From Canna indica (taxonomy: Eukaryota; Streptophyta; Magnoliopsida; Zingiberales; Cannaceae), in contig CP136896.1 of assembly GCA_034359265.1 (NCBI GenBank), forward strand, positions 67,777,501 through 67,841,500: a DNA stretch of 64,000 nt. The letters run 5' to 3'. A program made the translations under genes and the position numbers. Position 1 is the first letter of the stretch. Every line of letters starts with the position of its first letter. Below are positions 21,296 to 34,400 of the stretch, in pieces. Below the pieces are notes generated by a model. It did not search any database and had not been told where the DNA came from. It saw only the letters and a program-made list of their open reading frames with translations.

Positions 21296-24200
21296 ATGGA
21301 GGAGAGCGGTAGCTTCTTGTACGACACCTTCGGTTCCCTCGTCTTCTCCGCCGAGTACGATCCAGAACCTGCCGAGTCGTACGCTGTCTTCCGGAATCAT
21401 ATCACCTCCTCGGCCGATTGCTTCGCCGAGATCCCTGTCATCGACTACCTCTCCCTTGACGTCGACACTGCCTCCGAGCTCCCGGAGCCCCTAGAGGCTA
21501 CGCTGCAGCCCTCTGCTCCCCGTACCGTGGACGGTGCTCAGGCGTCGGAGCTTGTCTGGTTTGCCGGCAGCCGCTTCAGGAGTCCAATGCTCCAGCTCCA
21601 CAAGGGTAAAGCATCCGCCCAAGAAAGAGACTCTTCTGCAGAGTCTCCGTATATCTTACACTTCTCTTTAGGTTCCTCTGATCTTTTCCTTTAGGAACTT
21701 CGGGTTTTGGTTATATTTCACAATTAGTTTACTTCATAATTTTTTTCGAAATTATACGTTATGTCAAAGAAAAATTATGGCGCAGGAAGTCATTTATTTC
21801 AACTGTATAATTTGGCACAGTTAAGTTTCACTTCTCAATATTGTTTTAATTCCCATTTAGTTGTCAGATTTGATCCTCCATAAACTAGGTTTGTTACACT
21901 CTGCTATTTATTGATACTTTTAAGAGTTCCTTTACTAAAAAAACCTTCAAGACTTCATACACTGAAAAGTACTTGTGTAGTTGAATTGAGTACCACTTCT
22001 TCTGACTGGTGTCAAATTTTCAGAAATATTGCTTGCCCGTGTGAAGCAAGACACCTTATTATGTATGGAAGGTTAAAAATAACCACTGAAATAAAAGAAT
22101 TCAGCATGCATGAGTTCTAATACTAAATTGTATTCATAAAGTTTTGCAATTAAGTATTACAAATGCCCACAATTTCTCTCATCGTAAACTGGATTAACGA
22201 TATAGTGAGACAATGATACATCTCTTGAAGTGATAGAACTGCAATATCATCCAAATATGAATATTGAATATAATATCTAATGTATATCTGATACTTAGAT
22301 GTTTTATTGTATATATAGAAATATAAGGGAAATAGAGTTGAATAGATCAAGCATGTCATATATAGAATATTAGGTCTGTATACGTATTGTGAATAAACCA
22401 TACATGATATTTTGGATACAGACTAAGGAGATATCTAGTCATCAATAGGTACTGTGATGGCATATGTAACACCTGAAATGATCTGTTGCCTTGGCTTACC
22501 TCTTATAAGTTTTGGGAGCCGATGTTTAAAGTGTTTGTCATGAGGTGGGTCTTCTCTTTTTATGGTTATTGATTTTGTTCATCTACTTGTTCTACTATGA
22601 ATCAAGTTCTTGATTTAGTCATGGAGATTACTTATGGCTTTACTACCTTCAAACGCTGAATTTTTTCCTGCAATTGGCTATACCAGTTAAAGTTATTTTT
22701 ATTGCTGCAGAGATACTTGATTTTTGTGACTTCATCTCGCCAACTCCAGCAGAACAAGCCTCACGAAGTGCTGCTGTGCAATGTATATCTGAGATTATCA
22801 AACATATTTGGCCACAGTGTAAAGTGTGTTCTTTGTTTCTTTCTAGCTTGTGCCATAATTTGTCAGATGGTTTTGGTGTTTTCTATTGTATTTGATCTTG
22901 GAAGTATCATAATGTTTTGTTTCATTATCTTTTGTTGTTTAGGTGGAAGTTTTTGGATCATTTAGGACGGGCCTCTATCTTCCAACAAGTGATATTGATG
23001 CAAGTTTTGGACCTCTAGAATTACTTCTTCAGTGAATATCTTGTAATTTATGTCTGTAGTTTTGTGATGCTAGACGATATTCTTAAACCAAGTTATTAAT
23101 TTTTTGTTAATTTCTTTAAGCTTCATGCTGGAGAAATTGAATAACTTATTAGTTTTTGCTTCACAATAATTGAGTTTTCCTTTTGATAACACGGTGTCTT
23201 AAATGTTGAAATAGTACAATTTTGGATTCAGTTATTCAATCTTGTGCAGAGTAGAGTTTGTTTGTTTGCTATCTAAAGCTTTCCATGTTCTATTGGATAA
23301 GTTTAAGTTTTGGCTGCCATACCAATTTGAGTTCGACGTTGGAGTTTATGTTTACATGTATGTCTGTTCTGTTTAGGGAAAATATTACAGATAAAAGGAA
23401 AACTATGTAGATAATTATGTATTTGACTTGTTTTTAATTCTTTATCATTATCATAGTTGGGCTCAAGGGGAAAAATAATGCAAGGGTCACTATAGCTTCA
23501 TTTCTTGTTGGCTAGTCCAAATGGTTTTATTTTCAGAGGAATGACATTTTCTGTATGGTTTGTGTAAAAATCTATTTCTCCAATAATTTTCTTCATTTGA
23601 TCATTTGAGCTATTCTCTTAGTAGTTCATTCATTTATTGTCTTCTTAACTGAGTTTGGTTGAGAGGTGCAGTTCTCCAATTTTGGCAAGACTTGACTACT
23701 TGAAGTCTTTGTTTTATGGATATATTAAATTTTGTGGCTGCATAACTTAATGTGATAATCAACTCACGAAACATCCCTGTCCCATCAGAGAAATTGGTTG
23801 CGTCCAGACTCTTTCTACCATAGAATTCCAATTGTAGATATAATATACTTTTACAGCTTTGATATTAAGTCCTTCCTGTTATATTCTAATAATGCATACA
23901 TGGTTCATTCTAATGATGTGTCCTGGTAAACCACTTACCTTTATGATTGGTGCACTATTCTAATGGACATTGTTAGATCTTGAGGCATTTCGATCTATGT
24001 ACAAAGTTCCATTGTTTACATGTTATGGCTGTGTAGCTATGATGGTTTTTTCTTATTGCTTTTAACTTATTATATTAACTGCTATAGGTTGTTATAATGG
24101 ATTCAGAGGTGAAGTCTCCACAAATGGGTCTTTATGCTCTTGCTAGAGCATTATCTCAGAGAAGTGTTGCTAAAAAAATGCAGGTAGCTTTTATTCTCAA

Positions 24201-27200
24201 TGTTTATGATGAAATTGATTAAAAATAGGTGCTTATGGAGGATCACTACAAAAATCTTGCTTATATTTCTGACATTTTGGGTTTTTCTTTATATTTCTTT
24301 AGGTTATTGCAAAGGCTCGTGTCCCAATTATAAAATTTGTGGAGAAGAGAAGTGGTATAGCTTTTGATGTCAGGTCCAGACTTGTTTCAAACTTTCAGCT
24401 GGCTGATTTTATGTTTCTGCCATGTATTACATGACATATGAGATTTCTTGACTTCTCTTATGGTGGTTGGCTTTTTCCTACATGTTTATCAACTATTAGG
24501 AAGATTCTTCCCCCTATTTCTTCTCGTCTTTCTTACATTAAAAATATTGACTTTCCACATTTTATCATGTTAGCACCTTCCTGTTGTAGAACAAAGTGGC
24601 TATTTTTGCTTTAATTACACCAAACTATTTTGTATAAATAATCAAAATGTTTTATTTCTTGATAACCATCTATTTTCTATTATAGCAATCATGGTTTAAA
24701 ATCTCGGTACCGGTACCTATTTCGGTCACCGGCCGGTACCGGTACCGTACCATACCGACACACGGTACGGTCCGGTACGGAAATTGCATACTGGTGGGTT
24801 TTTTTTTTTAAGAAATAACTTCAAATCTCCAATAACCATATAATTGATGAAGAAATGCTTAAAATCAATATTCAAATGTCAAATACATGAATACAATGTT
24901 TAAAAGCCATTTGGTATTGTATTAGGGTTTTTCACGGATACAAGAGAATCATTACATAGAATTAATATAGGGCACTACGTCTTATGTTGCGCTACACAGA
25001 GTCTTCGGCGGTCCCTAATACAGTATTTGTGAAAAACTCTATTACAATATCAAATAGTACCCAATGGGGGCTTTATATAGCCCCCAAAACAACCCAAACC
25101 CGGCCCCAAACGGCTCTATAGCTGTTTGGGGTCATTGTTGATCATACCGGGCGGTATACCGCCCGGTATGCATGTAATACCGCCCGGTTTAGGCTGTATA
25201 TGTCAAATACCGCCCGATGTCGGGCTGTCGGCCACCCGTTGCCAACGGCCAACGGCATTACCGCTTGATACCGCCCGGTATCGCCCATACTAGGCGGTAC
25301 GAGCCACATACCGCCCAGTATACACAATATACCCGGTTTTTTCAAATACCGGGTATATCGAATACCGGAAACCTGAAAAACCGGTAAATACCGGGTTTAC
25401 TGTACCGTTTCGGGTGAAATTTTAAACCATGATAGCAATCATAAATTTTATCCATTTTATTTGTCCATTATAGAAAATTAATACATGGACCTTTGGTTTT
25501 ATTCTTTCAGTTTTGATATCGATAGTGGACCTGCGGCTGCCGATTATATCAAGGTAATAGAGAAAAAATGTACATAAGAAATATCTACTTCTTCCATTTA
25601 TATGAATGAGTTTTAGCATGCGCAACTTGTACTTAACTAGTGTAGTGGCAATGTTAAGACTTTAATGTATATCAAAATAAAGTATTCTTTTAACTATGTA
25701 AGTATCCACGTTGTTACCAAAACTTATTTTTGCTGCCTTTAAATTAGTAAAAAAACTATATGATCTTTGAGACAATTTAAAGAATTTATATAGGAAATAG
25801 CATTGTCATTGACTAATCAAACAACATAACCTGAGAAAAAAAATTTCGTATATGTTTTGGTTGCTGTTATGCAGCTCAATAAATAATGGATTTTGATTAC
25901 AACAGAAGATCCTGCGTATAATCTAGGGAACTGTCCTGGTCCAGATGCAGCTTTCCCTTAAGTTGAGAAATGCATTTTGAAGTATTCCTCATCTGAAACA
26001 TCTGATCTTCTATTAGTTTTATTTTTTTCCAGTACCTCTGAGATGGTTATGGATTGTCTGAAATTCATAGTTATGGAAGATTCATCTTGAGATGTTTAGC
26101 TGACTGTGACATGAACTAACTTATTGTTTGCTCATTCAGGGTGCTGTGCAGAAATTACCTCCTCTACGACCATTATGTTTAGTTCTTAAAGTCTTTTTGC
26201 AGCAACGTGAACTGAATGAGGTTTTGCTATGTTATGATCAACAAATTCTCTTGCTTGTTTATTTACATTAGAAATTTAGAGCAATGTCTTAACTCATTTG
26301 GAATTTTCACAGGTTTATTCAGGTGGAATTGGTTCTTATGCACTTCTTGTGATGCTAATAGTATACTTACAGGTAAAGAGATCTTTTAATATTCGGACAT
26401 CATTACACATTTACATTCTAGAAGTCATCCAGCATTTAGCTCAAAGAAGCCTTCCATTGTTTTCTTGTTCATACATGCTTGTTCAGTAGAGTTCTACATT
26501 TTTTAGGTGATTATTTGATTTTTCTATTTGTGAATTGTGTTGAAAGAAACCATCTGTTCTTAGTGGAGTTCATCTAATTGTCATCCTAAGAGAAATTTTA
26601 TACTATTACGCTCAATCATTTGCAATCTTTTTGCTAAAATTCCTTACATTTTGAGTGTTCATGTTTACACTTTACAGTTCCACTGGAAAGGACAAAATTC
26701 ACAAGATCATCACCAACCTATGGAACGTAATTTGGGTATTCTTTTGGTATGACACCTGAGTCATGAATATTTGTCATTTTGTCCTTTATACTTAATTTAT
26801 TTGTATGAAAGTTAATTTGATTTAACTTTGATGAATATGGAAAACTAGGTAATCAGTTGTTGGCGAATTATTCTTCTCTTTCTTCATTGTTAATTTCTAG
26901 CACTTCACTATACCACCTATCATCATAGTTTGAAATGGCGCGGGGCGCACACAGGCGCAGGCCCCCGCGCCATATTTCCCCCGAGGCGCTAACCTAGCGC
27001 CTCGGGCGCCTTGGCGCGCGCCTCAGCCCAGGCGCGAGGCGCGCGCTATGTGCGCCACACGCATGTGTGGCGCACGGGTGCAGCGGGTGCCCTAAGTTAA
27101 AACTTAGGGCACCCGATTTTTTTTGTTTTTACATTTGCTTCCGCCTTTCGCTTCCGCTTCCGCCTTCCGCACGAGGTTTCTTCTTATTTTCTCGTCCTCC

Positions 27201-30200
27201 GACCGTCCGACGAGCCTCTCCACCGGATTCCGGCGCCTCTCCACCCGATTTCAGCCTCCGCCAGATATTTTTCTTTTCTTTCTCATTTTCTCTCCTTTTC
27301 TCAAATTTCCGTTGTTTTTTTTTACATTTCTTCAGCATGGTGAGATCTCAGCATGCTGGAACTCTCGCATGCTGAAGAAATTCTCAGCATGCCGAGAGTT
27401 TCAGCATGTTGAGAGTTTCTTCAGCATGCTTCTCAAGTTCAGCATGCTGAAAGCATTCTTCTCAAGTTCAGCATGCTGAATGCTGAATTCAGCATGGAAG
27501 CATGGAGTTCACCATGCTGAATTCAGCATGGTGATTGGTGCATTCAGCATGCTGAATTAGCATGCTGAATTCTCAGCATGCAGAGAAATAGAGACTCTGC
27601 AATTCTGCATGCAGAATTCAGCATGAGCATGTTTTTAATAATATTAAACTTGTTGTTCTCATGTTCTATAATTATTTTTAATTGTTTTTTTAATGATGTG
27701 ATTTTATGTATAAAATATATTTTACAATTATATTTTATTTTTGCGCCTCGCCTCGTTATGGCGCGCGCCGTAACCTTGCGCCTTGTGCCATGGCTCCAAG
27801 AGCCCTTTGCGCCTTTGTGCGCCTTGCGCCATTTAAAACTATGCCTATCATTATGTCTCACAATAATTTCGTGAAATCTAGGAAAAGACATGCTCCCTTT
27901 GTAAGGCAGACAAAGTTTTGATGAAAGTATGTGTGTTTTGGGGAAGTGATGTAAAGTCTTTTTTTTTTCTACTGCATCACACCTATAAGGTGATTCACAA
28001 GAGAGGATGACCTGCAAATAAAAGCTGTGGCACACCTTTGTCTATTTGCTTAATTTTGAGTGTACAAATGCCATAGTGGTCAGCACTACTCGCAGCATTT
28101 AATCAAGTGTAAACCTTAGTGTGCAGGGATTATTTGATGACCTTGCTGTTACAATTGTTTAGGTGATCATTTATGCTCAAAACTTAAGTTATCAAGAAAG
28201 GGTTCAATTCATAATTTTATCCATATAACATCCCATCGTGTGTAAAAAGATGGGTGGCATAGTTTGGCGAAGTGTATATAAATTTTTTAATTCCTGATTT
28301 TGACAAGATTTGTAAACTGAATCTCTTACTCCGGTACAGTTTGTTAATACTTTCTAACAACTATACAATCTCAGGTAGACAACATAACATGTTATATTAA
28401 AGTGTGTTTTGGCAGGAACATTTGAATGGAATTGGGTACCAATGCTTTTTTCTTTGCGTATGTAGTTGTTTGAAGTTTGCGTGAGTGTAAGAATAAGGGA
28501 TTACAGAATTATTTGGTCATGGAAACTATTTTATAATTTAGTTTGCATTTTAATATTCTGTATGTTATGATCGTTCGTTATTGATACCTTTGATTTATTT
28601 CTTATCTACTTTTATGTTTGATAAAGCTTTTATATGGAAGGGTGTTTAAACAGCTTGTGTTGTATTTTATTCTGTTCTGTGTCCTTTCCTTTTAACACAC
28701 TGTGGATAGAATAAGTACATTACTTTTCCATAAGATTTATTTATCTATTTATTTTTGAGGAGGAGACTTCTCCAATAGGTTCTTGAATTACAGACATGGT
28801 AACAGTTCTTTTACAATGGTTGTACTGATCTTCTTTTTCTTGTAATAAGTTTATTAGGTATTTAATCAAGATGAGATGTGTATAGATAAGAATGTTGTAC
28901 TTGTCATTTCTGTACCTACATGTTTATAGGTTACATGTTGAGTCCACCATATAAGAAACCATTTTTTGTTGTTGAACATGCAACTTTTGATCAACACAAT
29001 ACAGACTCATCTTTCTATTTTCTTGGGCAGGCTGGTTTCTTTGATTTTTTTGGTCGAAAATTGAACAATTGGGACGTTGGTATATCTTGCAACTCGAAAA
29101 AGATATTTTTCATAAAGGATGATAAAGGGTATGATGAATTTCTTTTCAGAAAATAATGTCAAAATCGAAGGATTTTTGTACATTTCTACAAAAAAAATTT
29201 GTAAGAATATGCATTCAGGCAATGTTTTGTTAATGTTTATTCTTCTCATGGTTTTCTTAGATTTTTGAACTCAGAGAAGCCATATCTGCTCTCTATCGAG
29301 GATCCCCAGGTGTGGTTTTAGCTGGATTAATATTTGCATCCTTCAATCAAACTAATTGTATCTAATGAATGTCTAACTGATTTGTAACTAGGCACCAGAA
29401 AATGACATCGCGAAGAATTCTTACAACTATTATAAGGTAAATTCTACTTTCATCTCACTTAAGTTTTCTGTAGCATCATAATGTTATATATGCTTTGGTT
29501 ACCTTTTGTGCTGCATTTAGAAGCTTACTGCTGTACTTTTTTGATGAGCAAAACCAAATGTTAATGCAAATTTAGCATATATTTAATTTCTTTGTAAATG
29601 TAAGGGCAAATGAAATCTTATTAATCCTTTTAGGTACTTTTTTGCTGTTTTTTGTTTGTTTTTTTTGCTCAGGTTCTGAAGGAAACATGTCAAAAGAAGT
29701 TTTAAAAGAGATCTTAATCCATTGTTTGTTTAGTACATGATTAGAAGAAAATAGGATTAGAATAATATAAAATTGATATTATATCCGATGGACACCGAAT
29801 TTAATAATACTAATTTATCATCCTATCCTATCTTATCTGGCGAAGCAAACATACTAAGTGTTCTTTCATTATGCAGGTTAGATCTGCATTTTCCACAGCG
29901 TATTCTATCTTAACAGATGCAAAGGCTGTCAAGCAGTTAGGCCCACAAAGGAGCATCTTGGGGATGATTATCAGACCAGATTCTGTACTTTTAGATCGGA
30001 AAGGAGGTGATGGGGGGCAACTCACTTTTAGCAACGTACTTTCGGGGGCAGGCGAGCCTATTGCTCAGCATTTTGACAATGGCAACGATGTTATCTATAA
30101 CTGGCAGTTGGTTGACGATGATCCTCTGCCTAGGGAGAAACTAAGTATCGATGATGACAATATATCATCCTTCAAGAGGCGGAAATCGAAGAACAGATCA

Positions 30201-30347
30201 GGTAGAAGAGAAAAGCTGGAAGATCTTGACAGTAAACACAGAGAAATGAGTAATGGTAATGCAAGTGGAGTTAAGCGGAGGAAAAAAATTCGTGATCGAG
30301 ATCGTTCCACGAATATTTCGTCTCGAAATTGGGACCGTAGTCATTGA
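21296..30347 (+). CDS. TRL: TRF4/5-like non-canonical poly(A) polymerase
   Basis: Thirteen exons join in phase to 520 residues: 21296-21605, 22711-22823, 22943-22999, 24088-24183, 24303-24373, 25511-25553, 26140-26220, 26313-26372, 26678-26746, 29031-29128, 29261-29309, 29392-29436, 29877-30347. The nucleotidyltransferase core begins EILDFCDFISPT and has VFGSFRTGLYLPTSDIDVVI (Gly-Ser motif and catalytic DxD near 158-160) with a third acidic site in FDVSFD (about 214-218). The PAP-associated domain follows (YSGGIGSYALLVMLIVYLQ, FFDFFGRKLNNWDVGISC, YLLSIEDPQAPENDIAKNSY). The tail is basic (KRRKSK, KRRKKIRDRDR), suggesting nuclear localisation. By family it adds short A tails that mark nuclear or nucleolar RNAs for exosome decay. 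Intron 3 uses a GC donor. Two hAT-like MITEs sit in introns. Residues AG replace the usual VD/VH just before FFDFFG. Confidence 0.93.
24690..25431. mobile_element. hAT-like MITE with GGTACCG-word core, 8-bp duplication ATAGCAAT
   Basis: Inserted in intron 5 of the poly(A) polymerase gene. The ends CATGGTTTAAAAT and ATTTTAAACCATG are exact inverted copies, and ATAGCAAT flanks both sides (24682-24689, 25432-25439). Subterminal DNA is built of GGTACCGGTACCG and TACCGCCCGGTAT words in both orientations around a less structured middle. No ORF. The 8-bp duplication indicates hAT-type transposition. Confidence 0.85.
26924..27843. mobile_element. hAT-like MITE with GGCGC-word core, 8-bp duplication CCTATCAT
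   Basis: Inserted in intron 9 of the poly(A) polymerase gene. The ends CATAGTTTGAAATGGCGC and complement of GCGCCATTTAAAACTATG are inverted copies with two mismatches; CCTATCAT flanks both sides exactly (26916-26923, 27844-27851). The first 150 bp and last 100 bp are GCGCC/GGCGC words; the middle includes a pyrimidine-rich stretch and a CAGCATG cluster. Termini match those of the element at 24690-25431 although the cores differ. Confidence 0.85.
27336..27632. repeat. CAGCATG/CATGCTG cluster inside the second MITE
   Basis: The self-complementary word TTCAGCATGCTGAA and partial forms (CAGCATG, GCATGCTG) occur around 17 times in 300 bp at irregular spacing. There is no regular repeat-spacer pattern. 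It may have grown by slippage or serve as transposase or hairpin sites; function unknown. Confidence 0.8.
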
Positions 30348-31464
30348 TTTGTTGCAGGTGATACAAGAAGAGTCTATCTTACTGCCGCCACTAACAAGGA
30401 TTCTTGCAGGTGAGTTTGGTCTATACTGAGTGGACTCGCACTCTAGCACGCTGCGTGAGATCCCATAGATTCGCACCCAACATATAATTAATCCTTGCAA
30501 TATAAATGTAACTGGTAGTTGTCTTTTTAAGTTTCTTGGTGGTCAATCTTTAGCAAATTTGCTTGAAAGTTTTGTAGCGAGAAAGGAAATGTATACTAGA
30601 TCTTTGGTTGACCACAATTATAATTCTTTGTTACCCAAATTTAGGCGTCAGGGTCATGTATGAATGTATGAGTAGCATTGTCAAGTTGGCTTTAAGCGAA
30701 TTGTATCTTATGATATTTTAATTGAAATATCTTTTATTGGAAAAACTTGTGCTTGTCCTCGTGTGCGCTGTGTCTGAGCTTAATTGTGATTTATATTTTT
30801 ATATCCATTTTTTTAGATTTCCACAACTAATAGTTATTTACTTTAAAATAATTTAAACAAAAATATCTTAATAACTTACACTATTTATCCACCAATGTGA
30901 ACCCGACCAACCTCAGAGATAAGTAACTAATTATCATTCTTAACAACGTTAAATGTTTATATTTAAAATAATAAATTGTATTATAGTTTATTATAATTCA
31001 TAATAATATAATAAAAATATAAATTAGTGATTTTTTTTTAAAATAAAACTATTAATTTGATCATTTAACAAATATAAATTATTTTTAATTAATTAAATAT
31101 CATTTATCATCATACAGATATATCTTAAACAAAGTTAGATATTTTAAAAATATATATTATTATTTAATAAACCGAAAACTATATAATTATTTTATTCTAT
31201 ATCAACTATTTTTATTACTGAAATATATTTAATATAAATCTAAAAAATTAAATTACTTAAAATATTATATAATATATTCTATATAATTATGATGTATTTT
31301 ATTGGGCAATGTTACGAAAAATAATCAGAAATAGATAAAAAGAATAAGTTAATATACTATGAATTCCTATTCCATCCAGGCCATTAGATAAGAAAGGATC
31401 GCGATCCGATAGGACTCCCTCAGCGAATCATCTCTACACCATCTTCCAATTATTCCACTCATCG
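30348..31464. other. 3' flank of poly(A) polymerase gene and upstream region of Kdo gene
   Basis: The first 400 bases may include 3' UTR (GTGATACAAGAAG after a TTGCAG that could be a UTR splice site). 30830-31340 is extremely AT-rich with no bordered repeat found. No TATA box is evident before the next gene. Confidence 0.4.
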
Positions 31465-34400
31465 ATGGCGATCTGTGCTTCCTCCTCGGAGTCCTCGTCG
31501 TCTTCGTCGGGGACCAAATCGTGGGTCGCTCATGCGGCGGTGCTGGGGGCAGCGATTGCGGCCGCCGCTGGCGCTCACTTCTACCTCTACCCCCGGTTCA
31601 GCAAGTTCCGGAGCCGGGTGGTTGGGATCATTCCCGCCCGGTTCGCCTCCTCCCGCTTCGAGGGCAAACCGCTCGTCCAAATCCTCGGCAAGCCCATGAT
31701 CCAGGTTTCACATCCCTCTTCCTTAACAGTTTCTAGAATTTCTTTTCAGTTATTTTTAGAGAAAACTGAAGATGCCAGATCCTAATAATGCATTCATTTT
31801 AGAAGGAGATGGGATTTTGATAAGTTGCTAGGCTAAACGAGCTGTTCCTTGGATTTCATACATATATCTCCCATGGAGACGCCTATCACCAGTTCACCAC
31901 GATTTGAAAGGATTGGATGTCCAAGCTTCGTAGCCGTAGACACAATGGTCTCTATATATTACAAGCTTCACGCGTCCTATATACATGTAGGCGTTTGGCT
32001 GCCCTGTGCGGGCCTCATGAGCTTACATATGATTCAATGGATCCAGGGGCGCACGCAGGATTTTTAAAATGGGGGACATAGAGAAATTTAAAATTGAAAT
32101 TAGGGTATACAATTTGGGCTGCGGGGGCTTGCCCTGCGGTACGGTATAGTATAATTGTATAAAAATACATTTAACATAAGATAATCAAAATACATAAATC
32201 AACAAATGAAAAACAAAATATATAATTCTACAAAAGAAAATAGAAAGAAATAATTCATCAAAAGAGCTGAATTACATAATTTAATGAATGAGAAGCGACC
32301 TACTACATCTCACAATTGTCCTCTATGGCTTCTCATATTTTGGAAACGACTAATGATAGCATCATTAGAAACAGATTTTTTTTTCAGTAGCTCTGATGCA
32401 GTCCAAAAGAAAAAAGCACATTATTCTTTCTTCTTTGCAAGAGGATAAAGAAAGAAACAATCTAGTAGATTTGAAACTAAAAAAAAAATAGTTTTAACCA
32501 ATTCCAATATAGAATGTAATTCTAGTTGCGGTTTGCCGACAAATTTATCAATTAAGTAATATGCATAATAAATAAGAAGACTACCAAAATTTATCTTCAC
32601 ATTATTTTGAATATAAAACGGGACCACAATATTTGATTTTTTTTGAAAAAAAATGGGAAAAAATGGGGAACAAAATGTCCCCCATTTACCTACGTGCATA
32701 CGCCACTGAATGGATCTAGTATTTGATTGTGGTCTTTGGAGTCTTCGATGTAACATTGTGCCTAAACCTCGTAACCTTTTTTTTTTGTAGAACGGGATAA
32801 TTCACTTCAAAAGTACTGAAATTTCATGAAGTTACAAAGCCCGAAAAAAGGAAAAGGTGTTACAGACCTTGGAAATTATGTCTATAATGCAGTAAAGATC
32901 TTCTCAGTTTGCTTATTACGTCACTTGCTATTACATTGTTTCTAGTCGCTCATTTATTTTATTGGATGCTAATATTGCCTATGAATGGTCGTGGGCTATT
33001 ACATTTTTGCTAGTTGATCAACTTGATATAATGTTAATGTTGCCTATTAGTGGGCTTGCAAGTGAGGGATTATCAATGGAGTCCTATTTATGCTGCCAAA
33101 GCATATTGATTTTGCACATTTTTTAATTAGCCTTTTTTGAATTATATTCTCTTTAATTATATATTCATCATATCCGTTTGCATCTATTTGCCAAGATGCT
33201 TTAGGTATTTTCTTCTATGGGGTTTACAATATCCAGCTTTAAGCTCAAATGTGAGCATAAACACTACTCTTTTGTGAATTGTGCTTAAAAGATTAGCAAA
33301 CAGTTTTTGATAGTAAGTAGAATGTTACGTGCCTTCGTATAAGCACGAGTTTAGGGCCAATGAGGACTAATGTTATCACCTATGTTTGTTGTTTTGGTTG
33401 TTGGAGAGAGAGATATTTGTATTTGAAAAACCCTGATATGCTTTTTCCTTCTCATTTACTTTGAGAGAGAGATGCTTTTCCCTTCTCAGTTTCTCTTTTT
33501 CCTGATATGCTGAATTAAATGGAGATAAAATCTATTAAAAACATAATTAAGTGGAGATAATAACATTTAATAAAGATCATATTCTTCCAATTTGTTTCCA
33601 AGTTGCCTTTGTTGTCCTCTTTGATATTTGAATTCCGTTTTACTGCCTCTTCACGATGTTTTAATGATGTGGCGGATGGGGATGACGTGGGCTGGTGAGG
33701 TGGAGAAGTAGAGTCCATAACATAGAACCAAGATGGCTGAGAATAGTGAATATTGAGATATAGGTGAGTGACTGAATCCGATATCAGCGAGAACATTATG
33801 AAATAGTCCTTAGGCTGCTTCTCTCCAGGAAATTTACAAGATTTACTGTACTTCCTACAGCAGTTCTGTTGGATTACTGCACTGATGATATAAACAGCAT
33901 GACTATGCTAGTAGCCTGTTGATGAGAAACATATTATTACATTAATCTATTTCATCTTTATATTAGAATTATTTGCTAAATAGTTACTCTTATTCTGTTG
34001 CTCATATTTTTTTTGTTTATGATATATCTGAATAGAGAACATGGGAGAGAGCAAAATTGGCCTCTACTTTGGAGAATGTGGGTAAGATTTTTTTTCTTTC
34101 AAAGTAAATGTCTTCTGTCTAATGGATATGAGTATGGTACTCTTAGGAGCAACTTTAGGTATGTGTTCTATGTGAAGTTTATTAGCAAACTTGATATTCA
34201 GATTGACTGTCTTATTTAAAGCCTTCTAAAGGCAGATACTGAGGCGTCAGACTATATATGAGCCATTTGAGTCCTTACTGACAACAAAAGGGGCTCCTAA
34301 CACCTTATTCGCTTTCATTTTATTTTTTTCATAAATATTAGTAGTATTGATTGCTCTGGAAGCAAATAAAACCACTCCAAATTGAACTATTATCTTAGGA

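Noticed and set aside
27067..27479. Overlapping Phe/Ser/Arg-rich ORFs in the second MITE
   Set aside because: Pyrimidine-rich low-complexity DNA and the CAGCATG cluster, inside an intron; no domain.
27336..27632. Possible CRISPR-like array
   Set aside because: Repeat unit is short, palindromic and irregularly spaced, and the DNA is plant nuclear.
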